The notes beneath the pieces were generated by a model. The model searched no databases, was not told the origin of the DNA, and saw only the letters and a program-made list of their open reading frames with translations. 28,044 nucleotides of DNA. Source: a virus. The position numbers and the translations under genes are program-made. This document shows, piece after piece, positions 16,010 through 22,812 of the stretch. The stretch's first letter is position 1; each line of letters opens with the position of its first letter. Where the stretch lies: positions 1 through 28,044 of IMG/VR virus record IMGVR_UViG_3300028025_001729; one strand, 5' to 3'.

Positions 16010-16278
16010 AAATCTTTGACGCTCTAATGCTTCTTCGGGAGCAAGAAGGCGAAGACGCTTCTGGCCCGTCTTGGAAGTATCGCCGAAAGCTAATCTATGC
16101 CGGTTATCGCTTGGGCTTCGTTATGATTATCTTCGGAATGGGAACTTTCTTTTTTGACAAAGAAGTATCCGTCCAACTTGTTATAGGTGGAGTGGCCCTT
16201 ATCTCCATTATCCTTACTGCGTACACGGCGTCTGCTACCTTTGAAGACGTAAACCTCTACAAGAAAGAAGAAGAATAA
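16006..16278 (+). CDS. two-pass membrane protein, possible holin or antiholin
   Basis: 90 aa, GTG start overlapping the endolysin stop (GTGA). Two membrane segments at about 29-50 and 55-78 are joined by a short charged turn (DKE), and the C-terminus is charged (KKEEE). This size and topology fit class II holins. Two candidates follow each other, so one may be the antiholin. Confidence 0.7.
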   Translation: MKIFDALMLLREQEGEDASGPSWKYRRKLIYAGYRLGFVMIIFGMGTFFFDKEVSVQLVIGGVALISIILTAYTASATFEDVNLYKKEEE

Positions 16279-16463
16279 TGTTCAATCTAAAGCCACCCGT
16301 AAGAAAATGGATATACGGAATTGTCGCCGCAACCGTTCCGCTACTGATTAGCTTGGGAACAATTACCAACGAACTAGGGGCGCAAATTCTAAACGTCGCC
16401 GCAGCTCTACTAGCAATCGGTAGCTCTGCCCTAGCTATCTCTTACGTCCCCGACGCTGAATAA
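16278..16463 (+). CDS. holin-like protein, two membrane segments
   Basis: 61 aa, start ATG coupled to the previous stop (TAATG). Residues 12-30 and 35-57 are hydrophobic with a short NELG turn, the N-terminus is basic (PPVRK) and the C-terminus is acidic, which matches r1t-type holins of actinophages. It is the last gene of the rightward lysis cassette. Its 3' end overlaps the 3' end of the opposite-strand whiB-like gene by 22 bases. Confidence 0.75.
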   Translation: MFNLKPPVRKWIYGIVAATVPLLISLGTITNELGAQILNVAAALLAIGSSALAISYVPDAE

Positions 16464-16723
16464 CGCTCAGCTTCGGTAGTGCCTCCCCAAATGCCCGATA
16501 CCCGGGTTGATAGGGCATAATCTCGGCATTGTAGTCTAATTGGGCAGCGTTGGCAGATACCTTTGGCTATTTCTTCTACCAATTTCTGCGAACTTCGGCT
16601 CACCTCTTGGGCAAAAAACACGTCTGGAAGCTCTTCGCAATCAACGGAACCGACCTCCCGGATAGCTTCGTGGAGTTCTAGGTATTTCCGCTCTATGCCT
16701 AATAATTGTCGTAGGGTAGTCAT
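16442..16723 (-). CDS. WhiB-family transcriptional regulator
   Basis: 93 aa, the only complete gene on the minus strand. It has the four cysteines that bind a 4Fe-4S cluster, C29, C57, C60 and C66 (C-x27-C-x2-C-x5-C), and the GIWGG turn (77-81) followed by TEAER. WhiB proteins act with the primary sigma factor of actinobacteria and are confined to actinobacteria and their phages, so this gene is the best indicator of host. A 49-base divergent gap separates it from the exonuclease gene. It ends in a convergent overlap with the holin gene, so reading through either gene produces antisense RNA to the other. Confidence 0.94.
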   Translation of the reverse strand: MTTLRQLLGIERKYLELHEAIREVGSVDCEELPDVFFAQEVSRSSQKLVEEIAKGICQRCPIRLQCRDYALSTRVSGIWGGTTEAERYSASGT

Positions 16724-16772
16724 AATCTAGACCTTACCGAAACATTCACCCAGATTGAAAGGAATCTGAAAA

Positions 16773-17660
16773 TTGATAAAAGGGGAAATTGAACTAAAGG
16801 AATTAGGGGACGCCGTTCTTCTAGGGAACTTCGAATCCGGCTCGAAAGAGTGGCACGATCTACGCAACGAAGAAGGAGCCGTCGGCGGTTCCGATATTGG
16901 GGCAATCGCTTCACTTTCTCCATTCGAGAGCGCAATTACAAAATGGGCCAAGAAGACCAAACAAATCCCGGACGACTTTGAACCGTCTATGGCTATGCGT
17001 CTAGGCACAAAGCTAGAAACCCCAATCTTGGAAATCTTCGCTGAAGAACACCCAGAATACGAAATCTACACAACCGGAACTTGGGCGCATAAAGAATTCC
17101 CGTGGCAACGCGCTAACCCGGACGCGCTCTACAAGAAGGCAGACGGCACTTGGGGCATTATCGAAGTCAAGTTTTCCCGGGATTACTGGAGCGAAGTTCC
17201 GCAGCATTACCGGGCGCAGGTTCTTTGGTATATGAACGTCTTTGGAATTCAGGAAGCAAAGCTGGTAGCCCTAGCAGGTTCTAGTTATCAAGAATTCGAA
17301 GTTGAATGGGATACCTTCGAAGCGTCTTCACTTATTGCCGCCGCCTACCGTTTTAGGGAATCGGTTCTAAAAGTTCAAATGCCAGATTGGGACGGAAGCA
17401 ATTCCACATTTGAAACTATCCGGGCTATGAATCCTAAAATCGAAGACGGAGAAGAACACCTAGACGAACTAGGACTCCACTACTTCGAAGCTCTAGACAC
17501 TTTCGAGAAGGCAGACAAAAAGCTCACCGAACTAAAGAGCCGCGTTTTGAAGGCTATGGGCGGAAAGAAAAAGGGAATCGTCTACGGCGAACACGCGATC
17601 AGTCTGCGCGCTCGCGGAATGGGCAATCCATACTTACACAACGAAAAGAAAGGGAAGTAA
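16773..17660 (+). CDS. YqaJ-type (lambda-exonuclease-like) nuclease
   Basis: 295 aa. It has the features of the YqaJ/lambda exo branch of PD-(D/E)XK nucleases: W27-H-D-L-R31, GGSDIG (38-43), LGTKLETPI (77-85), catalytic D117 in NPDALY, E131-V-K133 in GIIEVK, and YRAQVLWYMNV (146-156). It degrades a DNA 5' strand to make 3' tails for the annealing protein encoded next. The TTG start at 16773 is chosen because GAAAGGAA lies about 8 bases upstream and the frame upstream is unsupported. The promoter should lie in the 49-base divergent gap. Confidence 0.88.
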   Translation: MIKGEIELKELGDAVLLGNFESGSKEWHDLRNEEGAVGGSDIGAIASLSPFESAITKWAKKTKQIPDDFEPSMAMRLGTKLETPILEIFAEEHPEYEIYTTGTWAHKEFPWQRANPDALYKKADGTWGIIEVKFSRDYWSEVPQHYRAQVLWYMNVFGIQEAKLVALAGSSYQEFEVEWDTFEASSLIAAAYRFRESVLKVQMPDWDGSNSTFETIRAMNPKIEDGEEHLDELGLHYFEALDTFEKADKKLTELKSRVLKAMGGKKKGIVYGEHAISLRARGMGNPYLHNEKKGK

Positions 17661-17662
17661 AA

Positions 17663-18172
17663 ATGGCACAATTCAATCTCAACGAGTACGAAACAGTCGA
17701 AGAAAGACACGCAAGAGCAATAGCGGAGTATCCAGATATCAGGTGCGTAATTGTCAATCACACAACACCGCAAGACCGCGCCGTTGGAACTTGGGTTGTC
17801 GAAGCTAGGGTTTACCTAAACGCTGAAGATCAAGAACGGGAACTGCCAAAAGCTACTGAATGGGCTTTTGAAGTAGACGGCGTGGGAATGGCTAACAAAA
17901 CTTCAGCATTGGAAAATGCGTGTACTTCCGCGCTTGGTAGAAGTTTGCGCTGGGCATTAGGCGGTTCTAAAGGCCCGTCAAAACAAGAAATGGAAAAGGT
18001 TGCTCGCGGTCAGACTCCAAAACTACCTAGCCGTGATTGGTTATCCGAAGCGGACGCTTTAGGAAAAGATATCGACAAGTTGCGACTACTCTATTCAGAA
18101 GCTAAAACTGCTAAGGCTTCTGAAGAAGTGCTAGGTCGAATCAAAGAACTAGCAGCGTTAGCGGGCGCATAA
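17663..18172 (+). CDS. putative single-strand annealing protein (ERF/Rad52-like), low certainty
   Basis: 169 aa starting 3 bases after the exonuclease stop. Its central segment NKTSALENACTSALGRSLRW resembles the conserved ETSAIGRAL-type helix of ERF-like annealing proteins, and the N-terminal half has a beta-hairpin-like WVVEARVYL. Being next to a YqaJ exonuclease is the classic place for an annealing partner. Overall identity to textbook ERF proteins looks weak by eye. The C-terminal third is Lys/Glu-rich helix. Confidence 0.6.
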   Translation: MAQFNLNEYETVEERHARAIAEYPDIRCVIVNHTTPQDRAVGTWVVEARVYLNAEDQERELPKATEWAFEVDGVGMANKTSALENACTSALGRSLRWALGGSKGPSKQEMEKVARGQTPKLPSRDWLSEADALGKDIDKLRLLYSEAKTAKASEEVLGRIKELAALAGA

Positions 18173-18501
18173 TGGAAACCCCGGGCCAGATCGTCGAAGA
18201 GCTTCAGCGAATAAGTAAGGAAATGGAAAAAGGAGCTTCGGCTCTCTACGACGCAGAAGTAAAACTAGCGGACGCAGAAGCAACTTATGACAAGTCCGTT
18301 TCCCTATCTTTCCTAAATAGTCAAGGCACGGTAGCAGACCGTCAAGCGGTGGCAAAGCTTCAAGCCGTAGACGAAAAGCTAAAGGCAGACCTAGCCCGGG
18401 CGGAGTTCAATCGGGTAAAAATGAAGATGAAAGTCCTATCCGATACGGCCACAATGACCGCAGTCATTAGCCGGAACGTAGAACTCCAATGGCGGAGCTA
18501 G
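18172..18501 (+). CDS. coiled-coil protein in the recombination operon
   Basis: 109 aa overlapping the previous stop as TAATG. It is almost all charged helix (Lys/Glu/Ala with regular Leu/Val spacing), so probably a dimeric coiled coil. No catalytic motif. Small helical proteins like this are often next to the annealing protein in actinophages; a role with the recombination complex is inference. Confidence 0.72.
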   Translation: METPGQIVEELQRISKEMEKGASALYDAEVKLADAEATYDKSVSLSFLNSQGTVADRQAVAKLQAVDEKLKADLARAEFNRVKMKMKVLSDTATMTAVISRNVELQWRS

Positions 18502-18527
18502 ACTAATGGGCGGGAGAGTGGCGGCTT

Positions 18528-18761
18528 ATGAAGATTCGGGAGAAGTGTTCTTGCGGGGCAGTATTTCAAGCCGCAGGGGACGAAGCTACTCAGCTTTACA
18601 AGAATTGGATTCGTCGCCATTCCTGCCCTGCTCCAACTTCGGAAGAAATTCTAAACTTTCGAGATACGGACAGCTCTTCAAGTATTGGATTCTCCGCGGA
18701 CTACTCCGGGACGGGCTTAGACCTACCCGCGAAGAAGTATGACCCGTGGGAAGATGAATAA
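18528..18761 (+). CDS. small zinc-ribbon-like protein
   Basis: 77 aa. ATG 18528 lies about 9 bases after GGGAGAG. It starts with MKIREKCSCGAVF and later has WIRRHSCP, which together supply three Cys and a His for a small metal site. The C-terminus is acidic and Ser-rich. A competing frame at 18506 lacks such motifs and is rejected. Function unknown; nucleic-acid binding is likely. Confidence 0.72.
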   Translation: MKIREKCSCGAVFQAAGDEATQLYKNWIRRHSCPAPTSEEILNFRDTDSSSSIGFSADYSGTGLDLPAKKYDPWEDE

Positions 18762-19089
18762 AAAAGAGTTCCAAAAGTATCTCGATCGAGATAAGGCTTG
18801 CCCTTGTTGCGGAACAACTGGCCCGGAGCTAATTCCCCAACACCGCGCAAACCGTGGAATGGGTGGAAGTAAAGAACGCAATCGCCCGTCAAACATTATC
18901 GTTTTTTGTTCGTACTCAAATGGGCTAATGGAATCGGCGTCGGGCTTCGCAGCTAAGGCACGGACGCTGGGTTGGAAGCTTTATTCGCACGAAAACCCGG
19001 CAGAAACTCCGGTGCGTCTATGGGACGGTTGGTTCGTATTAGACGATAACTTTGGAAGAGTGAGAAGCGAATCTCGGGAGCAGGGCTAA
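18739..19089 (+). CDS. HNH-like endonuclease with degenerate final histidine
   Basis: 116 aa; starts ATG 18739, overlapping the previous gene by 23 bases (ATG 18754 is an alternative). The pair C21-x2-C24 in ACPCCG, then LIPQHRA (H35), N52 in RPSNIIVF and C57 fit an HNH/treble-clef nuclease. The third-motif His expected after the second Cys region is Asn (SNGL). Either it is a divergent HNH enzyme or a non-catalytic metal-binding relative. Confidence 0.65.
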   Translation: MTRGKMNKKEFQKYLDRDKACPCCGTTGPELIPQHRANRGMGGSKERNRPSNIIVFCSYSNGLMESASGFAAKARTLGWKLYSHENPAETPVRLWDGWFVLDDNFGRVRSESREQG

Positions 19090-19637
19090 TGATTGAATTC
19101 AATCTAGAACCCTACCTTGAAGCCGCCCAAGCTAGATCGGAAGAGCTTGGGGAACTGAAGCGCTCAATGCGTGGAACGCAAGCCAATCAAGTCGGGGCGC
19201 TTGGAGAACTAATCGGGCTTGATTATCTTCGGGGTTGTGGACTTCAGGTCGAAGAAGTTTTTTCTACTAGCTATGACGTCGCCGTAAACATAGACGGAAA
19301 GCCGAAGACGCTAGAGTTCAAGACAAAAGAAAGAACCGTCGTTCCGCAACCGTTTTATGACTGTACCGTTCCAGCTTACAATCATTCGCACCAGCGCCCA
19401 GATTACTTCTTGTTTATTAGCCTTCTAAGCTCGGGAAAATCAAATGAGATAACTCGGTTCTCCCGGGGCTTTATTTTGGGTAGTATCACACTTGAAAGAT
19501 TCGAAGAAGTTTCGACGCCGTGGAACCCTAGTCAGACCGACAACTCTAACGGCTGGAAGCCTACGATTGAATGCCACAATGTTTCAATTAGCCAATTAGC
19601 ACCGCCGATAAGAAAGGGAATTCTTGCCACTCATTAG
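19089..19637 (+). CDS. PD-(D/E)XK nuclease-like protein
   Basis: 182 aa, one-base overlap with the previous gene. E40 (GALGELIGLDYL), D63 (TSYDVAVNIDG) and E76-x-K78 (LEFKTK) match the catalytic core of PD-(D/E)XK enzymes, with K80 a further basic residue. Possible roles are a resolvase-like or restriction-type endonuclease used in recombination or host DNA breakdown. The rest does not match a named family I recognise. Overlaps the replication initiator by 14 bases. Confidence 0.65.
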   Translation: MIEFNLEPYLEAAQARSEELGELKRSMRGTQANQVGALGELIGLDYLRGCGLQVEEVFSTSYDVAVNIDGKPKTLEFKTKERTVVPQPFYDCTVPAYNHSHQRPDYFLFISLLSSGKSNEITRFSRGFILGSITLERFEEVSTPWNPSQTDNSNGWKPTIECHNVSISQLAPPIRKGILATH

Positions 19638-20304
19638 GGGACACCATTCGTTCGACGATCACTTCACGCAGATACCTAATGCGTGGCTTCGGGACGCTCG
19701 AATCTCATTAGGCGCTAAAGGATTACTAGCGCAGCTACTTTCTCACGCTCCGGGCTGGCGCATTAGTCAAGAATCTTTAGGCCACTCAAACGGAGTCGGG
19801 CGCGACGCAATCCGAACGCTGATAAACGAACTGCTCGAAGCTGGGTATCTAATGCGCTCCGAAGACCGAGAGAGAACGGAAAAAGGGTATCTAGGTGGAT
19901 ACACCTACACAACCCAAGACCCTACGGGCGAACCTACGTTGGATAACCCTACGCAGGACAATCCGCTACATAAGAACAACAATATTAAGAACAACAACTT
20001 AAAGAACAACGAGAGAATATATAGCGATTCAATCCAAATTCACTTTGAATCCTTTTGGAATCTCTACCCTAAGAAGACCGACAAGGGCGCAGCGCGACGG
20101 GCATTTAGAAAAGCGGCGAAGAGCCAAGACCTAGCTCTAATCGTGGACGCCGCCGGACGCTATGCCGAAGACCCAAATCTGCCCGAAAAGCAATTCATAA
20201 AGAACCCGGCGACTTGGCTAAACGCCGAAGCTTGGAACAATGGCCCGCTTCCAAAACGAAAGACAACCGATTCAAAGGCGCTGGAGGAATGGGCTAATGA
20301 CTAA
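19624..20304 (+). CDS. winged-helix replication initiator / replisome organiser
   Basis: 226 aa, TTG start within the end of the preceding gene. Residues 14-100 are a winged helix: FTQIPNAWLRDARISLGAKGL, SQESLGHSNGVGRDAIRTLI and EAGYLMRSE. A low-complexity linker of Pro, Thr, Asn and Lys (98-130) carries three KNN-type repeats. The C-terminal part (139-218) is a second folded domain with FWNLYPKKTDKGAARRAFRKA and FIKNPATWLNAEAWNN, the form common in phage initiators of the DnaD/RepA-like type. It should bind the phage origin, perhaps inside this gene, and recruit helicase loader. Confidence 0.82.
   Translation: MPLIRGHHSFDDHFTQIPNAWLRDARISLGAKGLLAQLLSHAPGWRISQESLGHSNGVGRDAIRTLINELLEAGYLMRSEDRERTEKGYLGGYTYTTQDPTGEPTLDNPTQDNPLHKNNNIKNNNLKNNERIYSDSIQIHFESFWNLYPKKTDKGAARRAFRKAAKSQDLALIVDAAGRYAEDPNLPEKQFIKNPATWLNAEAWNNGPLPKRKTTDSKALEEWAND
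19972..20010 (+). repeat. three direct 9-mer repeats, iteron-like
   Basis: AAGAACAAC occurs at 19972, 19987 and 20002, exactly 15 bases apart, inside the initiator gene, and is followed by AATATATAG. Upstream CCTACG occurs three times (19921, 19933, 19950 region). Exact 15-base spacing encodes KNN repeats and could also be an origin. Confidence 0.6.
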
Positions 20305-20659
20305 GAACGAACTCAAAGAGCTAATGGAATATCTGAGCGCAATAGACAACAGACAACTCAGCCCGGAGAAGCTTCAGGTCTGGTTCGATCTAATCGGCTA
20401 CCTAGACTTCGCAGCGGCGAAAACTGCCGCGATCGAAGCTCAGCGCGACGAATCCATAAGCTACGTAGAAGCTAAGCACGTTATCGCCTACGCCCTACGA
20501 ATCAAGGAAAAAAGGAAAGCTGAAGCAACCCGGGGAACTTCTTACGCTGAAGAAAAGAAGGGAACTCCCCAACCGAAATGCGCTCACGGTATCGGGATTC
20601 TAAGTTGCGGGCCGTGTTGTCGAAACGCAGCTATCCAAGCCGGGCTTATAAAGGGCTGA
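20297..20659 (+). CDS. possible helicase-loader-like replication protein
   Basis: 120 aa from ATG 20297 with an excellent GGAGG at 20284-20288; the upstream part of the frame is not used. The N-terminal ~80 residues are helical (WFDLIGYLDFAAAKTAAIEA, then YVEAKHVIAYALRIKEKR), which resembles phage helicase-loader-type proteins. The C-terminus has CAHGIGILSCGPCCRNA, a compact Cys/His metal site. It overlaps the initiator by 8 bases, so the two are made together. The helicase itself is not in the window; the host enzyme may be used. Confidence 0.65.
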   Translation: MTKNELKELMEYLSAIDNRQLSPEKLQVWFDLIGYLDFAAAKTAAIEAQRDESISYVEAKHVIAYALRIKEKRKAEATRGTSYAEEKKGTPQPKCAHGIGILSCGPCCRNAAIQAGLIKG

Positions 20660-20671
20660 TACTCTAATGCG

Positions 20672-20941
20672 GTGGAAGATAACGAAGCAATATGTAACCG
20701 TTGCGGGCATATTTGGCGCGTCAAGCTCGACGACCCCAAGACGGGCGTTCGTTGCGCAGACTGCCGAATGGGGCAATCTCATATTGTCAAATATGGGAAT
20801 ACCAAGTGTCTTCCGTGGCAGGGAGAGTTCGATCCTGAAACTCTTACCCAACCAATCTTCGAGGGGAACCCAGTTCTTCCCGGAATTCGGAACTGCGGTC
20901 ATTCGGACTGTTGTAATCCGGAGCATATAAAAAAGTCCTAG
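20672..20941 (+). CDS. zinc-binding protein, paralogue of the gene at 27348
   Basis: 89 aa, GTG start. It has C-x2-C pairs (ICNRCG; CADC), then TKCLPWQGEFD, LPGIRNCGHSDCCNPEHI. The last motif (CGHxDCxNxxH) looks like a treble-clef or HNH-like metal site. The same layout is in 27348..27704. A second frame at 20667 lacks this conservation and is rejected. The DNA-binding or nuclease role is inferred from the metal sites only. Confidence 0.75.
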   Translation: MEDNEAICNRCGHIWRVKLDDPKTGVRCADCRMGQSHIVKYGNTKCLPWQGEFDPETLTQPIFEGNPVLPGIRNCGHSDCCNPEHIKKS

Positions 20942-20957
20942 CTAACTGTTAGGCTAG
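20938..20957 (+). promoter_or_regulatory. interrupted palindrome before the SSB gene
   Basis: CTAGCTAACTGTTAGGCTAG is nearly symmetric (one extra G in the right arm). It overlaps the stop codon of the upstream gene and lies 21 bases before the SSB ATG. It may be a protein-binding site or a weak hairpin; the run following it is A, not T. Confidence 0.35.
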
Positions 20958-20977
20958 AAAAAACGAAAGGTAATGAA

Positions 20978-21301
20978 ATGGCAACAGTAGAAGTAAAGGG
21001 CGAAATCGTCGGTCTGGTTTTCCAGAACAAGGGCGTCCAGATTCTAGAAACATTCAAAAGCAAAGACGGCGAAAAGCGCGACGCAAGATACACCGCTTGG
21101 CTAGACACACCGACAACCAGTCTTCAGGTCGGGCAAAAGGTTTCCGCTCGCGGGCTTCTTTCGGCGGCAATCGGAAACTACAAGAACAAAGAAGGAGAAG
21201 ACAAAACCGTAGTGAACTTGTCTATCAACTTCGCAACGATCAAACTAGACGGCTCAGAAGCTCCAGCTATGACCCCTACTCACGAAGAGCTACCCTTCTA
21301 G
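20978..21301 (+). CDS. ssb: single-stranded DNA-binding protein
   Basis: 107 aa, ATG preceded by AAAGG. An OB-fold-type beta pattern (VEVKGEIVGLVFQNKGVQIL, then QVGQKVSARGLLSAAIGNY) ends in an acidic, hydrophobic tip HEELPF, the typical SSB C-terminal contact for partner proteins. Position between the initiator group and the resolvase fits. It is shorter than bacterial SSB, with little linker. Confidence 0.8.
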   Translation: MATVEVKGEIVGLVFQNKGVQILETFKSKDGEKRDARYTAWLDTPTTSLQVGQKVSARGLLSAAIGNYKNKEGEDKTVVNLSINFATIKLDGSEAPAMTPTHEELPF

Positions 21302-21453
21302 TGTTTCTCCGTTGGCTAGTCCCGTCGGCGTCCGGAATCTTATTCGTGGAGTTCGCTTCCGAATCTTCCGGCTTCCTACACGTCGTCGGGCTAGTCTTCG
21401 GTTGTTTTTATCTTTGGGCAGGAATCTCCGAAGCGTGGCGTCAATATGCCTGA
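21301..21453 (+). CDS. small membrane protein, 50 aa
   Basis: The GTG start shares one base with the SSB stop (TAGTG). Residues 3-20 and 28-45 are hydrophobic, giving one or two membrane segments, with Trp-rich ends. The frame runs further upstream inside ssb but that part is a shadow. Function unknown; overlaps the resolvase gene by 8 bases. Confidence 0.55.
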   Translation: MFLRWLVPSASGILFVEFASESSGFLHVVGLVFGCFYLWAGISEAWRQYA

Positions 21454-21847
21454 GATTCTCATAGATGTAACAGGCGACCCGGCTTCGCAAGGTTCACACT
21501 CAGTAATAAACGGGCGAATCGTTCAAGTCAATTCTTCAAAGCATAAGACTTGGAGAAACGCCGTAGCGTTCGCAGCTATGGACGCAATCCCGGAAGGTTG
21601 GGAACTGCTAGACGAACCGCTCGAACTCTCCGTGATCTTCTACCTTCCCCGGCCCAAGACCGCTACCCGGAAGTACCCGTCCGTAATGCCCGATACCGAT
21701 AAGCTCTTGCGCAGCGTTGGGGACTCACTCACCGGGGTAATCTGGGTAGACGATTCAAGGGTTGTTCGCCTAACTGCTACGAAGCTCTACGCGGACGCTA
21801 GACGCCCCGGGGCTTTGATAAGGGTAAACACTCTACCCGACGCCTAA
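21446..21847 (+). CDS. rusA: RusA-like Holliday-junction resolvase
   Basis: 133 aa. The RusA pattern is clear: MPDTDKLLRSVGDSLTG (81-97), with D83, D85 and D93, then WVDDSRVVRL (100-109) with D102-D103. The N-terminal VTGDPASQGS segment and a central LSVIFYLPRP strand also fit. It cuts Holliday junctions before packaging. Normal length. Last gene of the rightward DNA module before the AT-rich gap. Confidence 0.88.
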   Translation: MPEILIDVTGDPASQGSHSVINGRIVQVNSSKHKTWRNAVAFAAMDAIPEGWELLDEPLELSVIFYLPRPKTATRKYPSVMPDTDKLLRSVGDSLTGVIWVDDSRVVRLTATKLYADARRPGALIRVNTLPDA

Positions 21848-22034
21848 AAAGGCTTCTACGGGCATTCTACGCCCGCAAATCTATCGAACAACCGTTCGAA
21901 CTACCTTAAATTGTAACGATTCGGTAACAATCCCCCAAAATCTTTAGAAATTTGCCAAAATTTGTCGAAATTCCCGAATTTCTATGCTAATTTATTACTA
22001 ACCGGGGAAGCCGGGGTAATGAAAGGGAAAAGAA
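21848..22034 (+). promoter_or_regulatory. AT-rich gap with phased A-tracts, candidate early promoter or origin
   Basis: This 187-base stretch has no gene. It starts with a small hairpin CGGGC/GCCCG (21859-21875), then a TTGTAAC...GGTAACAA partial dyad (21911-21930). From 21937 A-runs recur about every 10 bases (AAAA, AAA, AAAA, AAA, AATT, 21937-21982), a phasing expected to bend DNA. TTGTCG (21962) and TATGCT (21983) are 15 bases apart, a weak promoter pair; CCGGGG is repeated at 22002 and 22011. It precedes the run of small genes. Confidence 0.55.
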
Positions 22035-22253
22035 ATGACAACAGTAGAAACCGCAAAGCTAATTCGCAAAGAACTAGGCAAGCTCTACCCAGAAGTGAAA
22101 TTTTCGGTTCGCAAGGCTCACGCAGGTACAATCTACGTATTCCACAACGTCGAAAACCTTACTTGGAGAACCGCACTTCAGCAGAGTCTAAGAAGCTTTG
22201 AAAACTGGAACGAATTCCGCACCGAATACGTCTTTGAACAATACGCCGCATAG
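22035..22253 (+). CDS. hypothetical protein, 72 aa, LPD29-like
   Basis: First gene after the AT-rich gap, with AAAGGGAAAAGAA before its ATG. The segment TAKLIRKELGKLYPEVKFSVRKA resembles the small domain of large polyvalent proteins (LPD29 type) found singly in many phages. Function unknown. An overlapping frame starting at 21962 is a shadow. Confidence 0.7.
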   Translation: MTTVETAKLIRKELGKLYPEVKFSVRKAHAGTIYVFHNVENLTWRTALQQSLRSFENWNEFRTEYVFEQYAA

Positions 22254-22268
22254 TCGGGAGGAATTCAA

Positions 22269-22496
22269 ATGAAAAAAATAACGGTGATCAAGCGCCTAGA
22301 AAATGAAGACGGGGAGTTTATTCAACTGACTCATAACGGAGCAGAAGCAGGGCGAGTCTACCGAGTAGAAATAAAGCTTTATTCTGCTCATTGGGACGAA
22401 TGGTGGACTTACCGCCAGACAGAAATAAACGACCGACTAGCGCGCGAAAGATTTGAAGACCTAAAAGGACACGTTCAAAGAAAGGTAGTAGCGTAA
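22269..22496 (+). CDS. hypothetical protein, 75 aa
   Basis: Strong ribosome site GGGAGGAATTCAA before ATG. Charged, with a Trp-rich centre (SAHWDEWWTYRQTE) and a helical basic C-terminus. No family recognised. The last base of the stop starts the next gene. Confidence 0.7.
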   Translation: MKKITVIKRLENEDGEFIQLTHNGAEAGRVYRVEIKLYSAHWDEWWTYRQTEINDRLARERFEDLKGHVQRKVVA

Positions 22497-22654
22497 TGAA
22501 ACTATTCGGATTCTTTATTCTTTTTGTTGCGATCTTGGTTGGTAGTTGGAAGCTTCAGGAAATAGACCTACTTCTTGGATACACACTTGGAGTCTTTGGG
22601 TTTCTTGGAACGACTATCTTCTTCGTGGACTACCTAGCTAGGAAGTATCTCTAA
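22496..22654 (+). CDS. small two-pass membrane protein, 52 aa
   Basis: Starts at the TAATG overlap. Residues 3-17 and 26-45 are hydrophobic (Phe/Leu/Ile-rich), and the C-terminus is basic (ARKYL). Too short for automatic prediction but framed by overlapping start and stop signals on both sides. Function unknown. Confidence 0.6.
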   Translation: MKLFGFFILFVAILVGSWKLQEIDLLLGYTLGVFGFLGTTIFFVDYLARKYL

Positions 22655-22812
22655 TGGCGCTGGAGCTAATCCCGGTTCTTTTCTTCGCTTGGTTGGTCGA
22701 GCTTACGCAACTCATTCAATCGAACGCCGGAATTCTATTTTTTCTTCCGCTCTTTGCGATCGTCTGGACGGTAGGAGTTATCTCCATTATGCGAAGGTGG
22801 GACGGAAGATGA
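22654..22812 (+). CDS. small membrane protein, 52 aa
   Basis: ATG at 22654 shares one base with the previous stop (TAATG), and its TGA overlaps the next ATG (ATGA). Residues 4-18 and 24-45 are hydrophobic, ending IMRRWDGR with positive charge. Tandem arrangement with the preceding membrane protein suggests the two may act together or be related. Confidence 0.6.
   Translation: MALELIPVLFFAWLVELTQLIQSNAGILFFLPLFAIVWTVGVISIMRRWDGR

Noticed and set aside
16445-16480. GCTGA/TCAGC hairpin at the convergent holin-whiB ends as a two-way terminator
   Set aside because: Only 5 bp and no T tract on either side.
18506-18742. Alternative frame overlapping the zinc-ribbon gene
   Set aside because: The 18528 frame has a good ribosome site and a Cys motif; the other frame is Arg/Ser-rich and has none.
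20911-20931. Promoter TTGTAA/TATAAA before the ssb gene
   Set aside because: The two boxes are only 9 bases apart, too close for a sigma-70-type promoter.
21097-21300. Upstream extension of the small membrane gene into ssb
   Set aside because: It lies inside the SSB gene and reads as basic low-complexity shadow; the GTG at 21301 is coupled to the ssb stop.
22689-22808. Longer start for the 22809 gene
   Set aside because: The extra part runs through the membrane-protein gene in another frame; ATGA coupling at 22809 is stronger.
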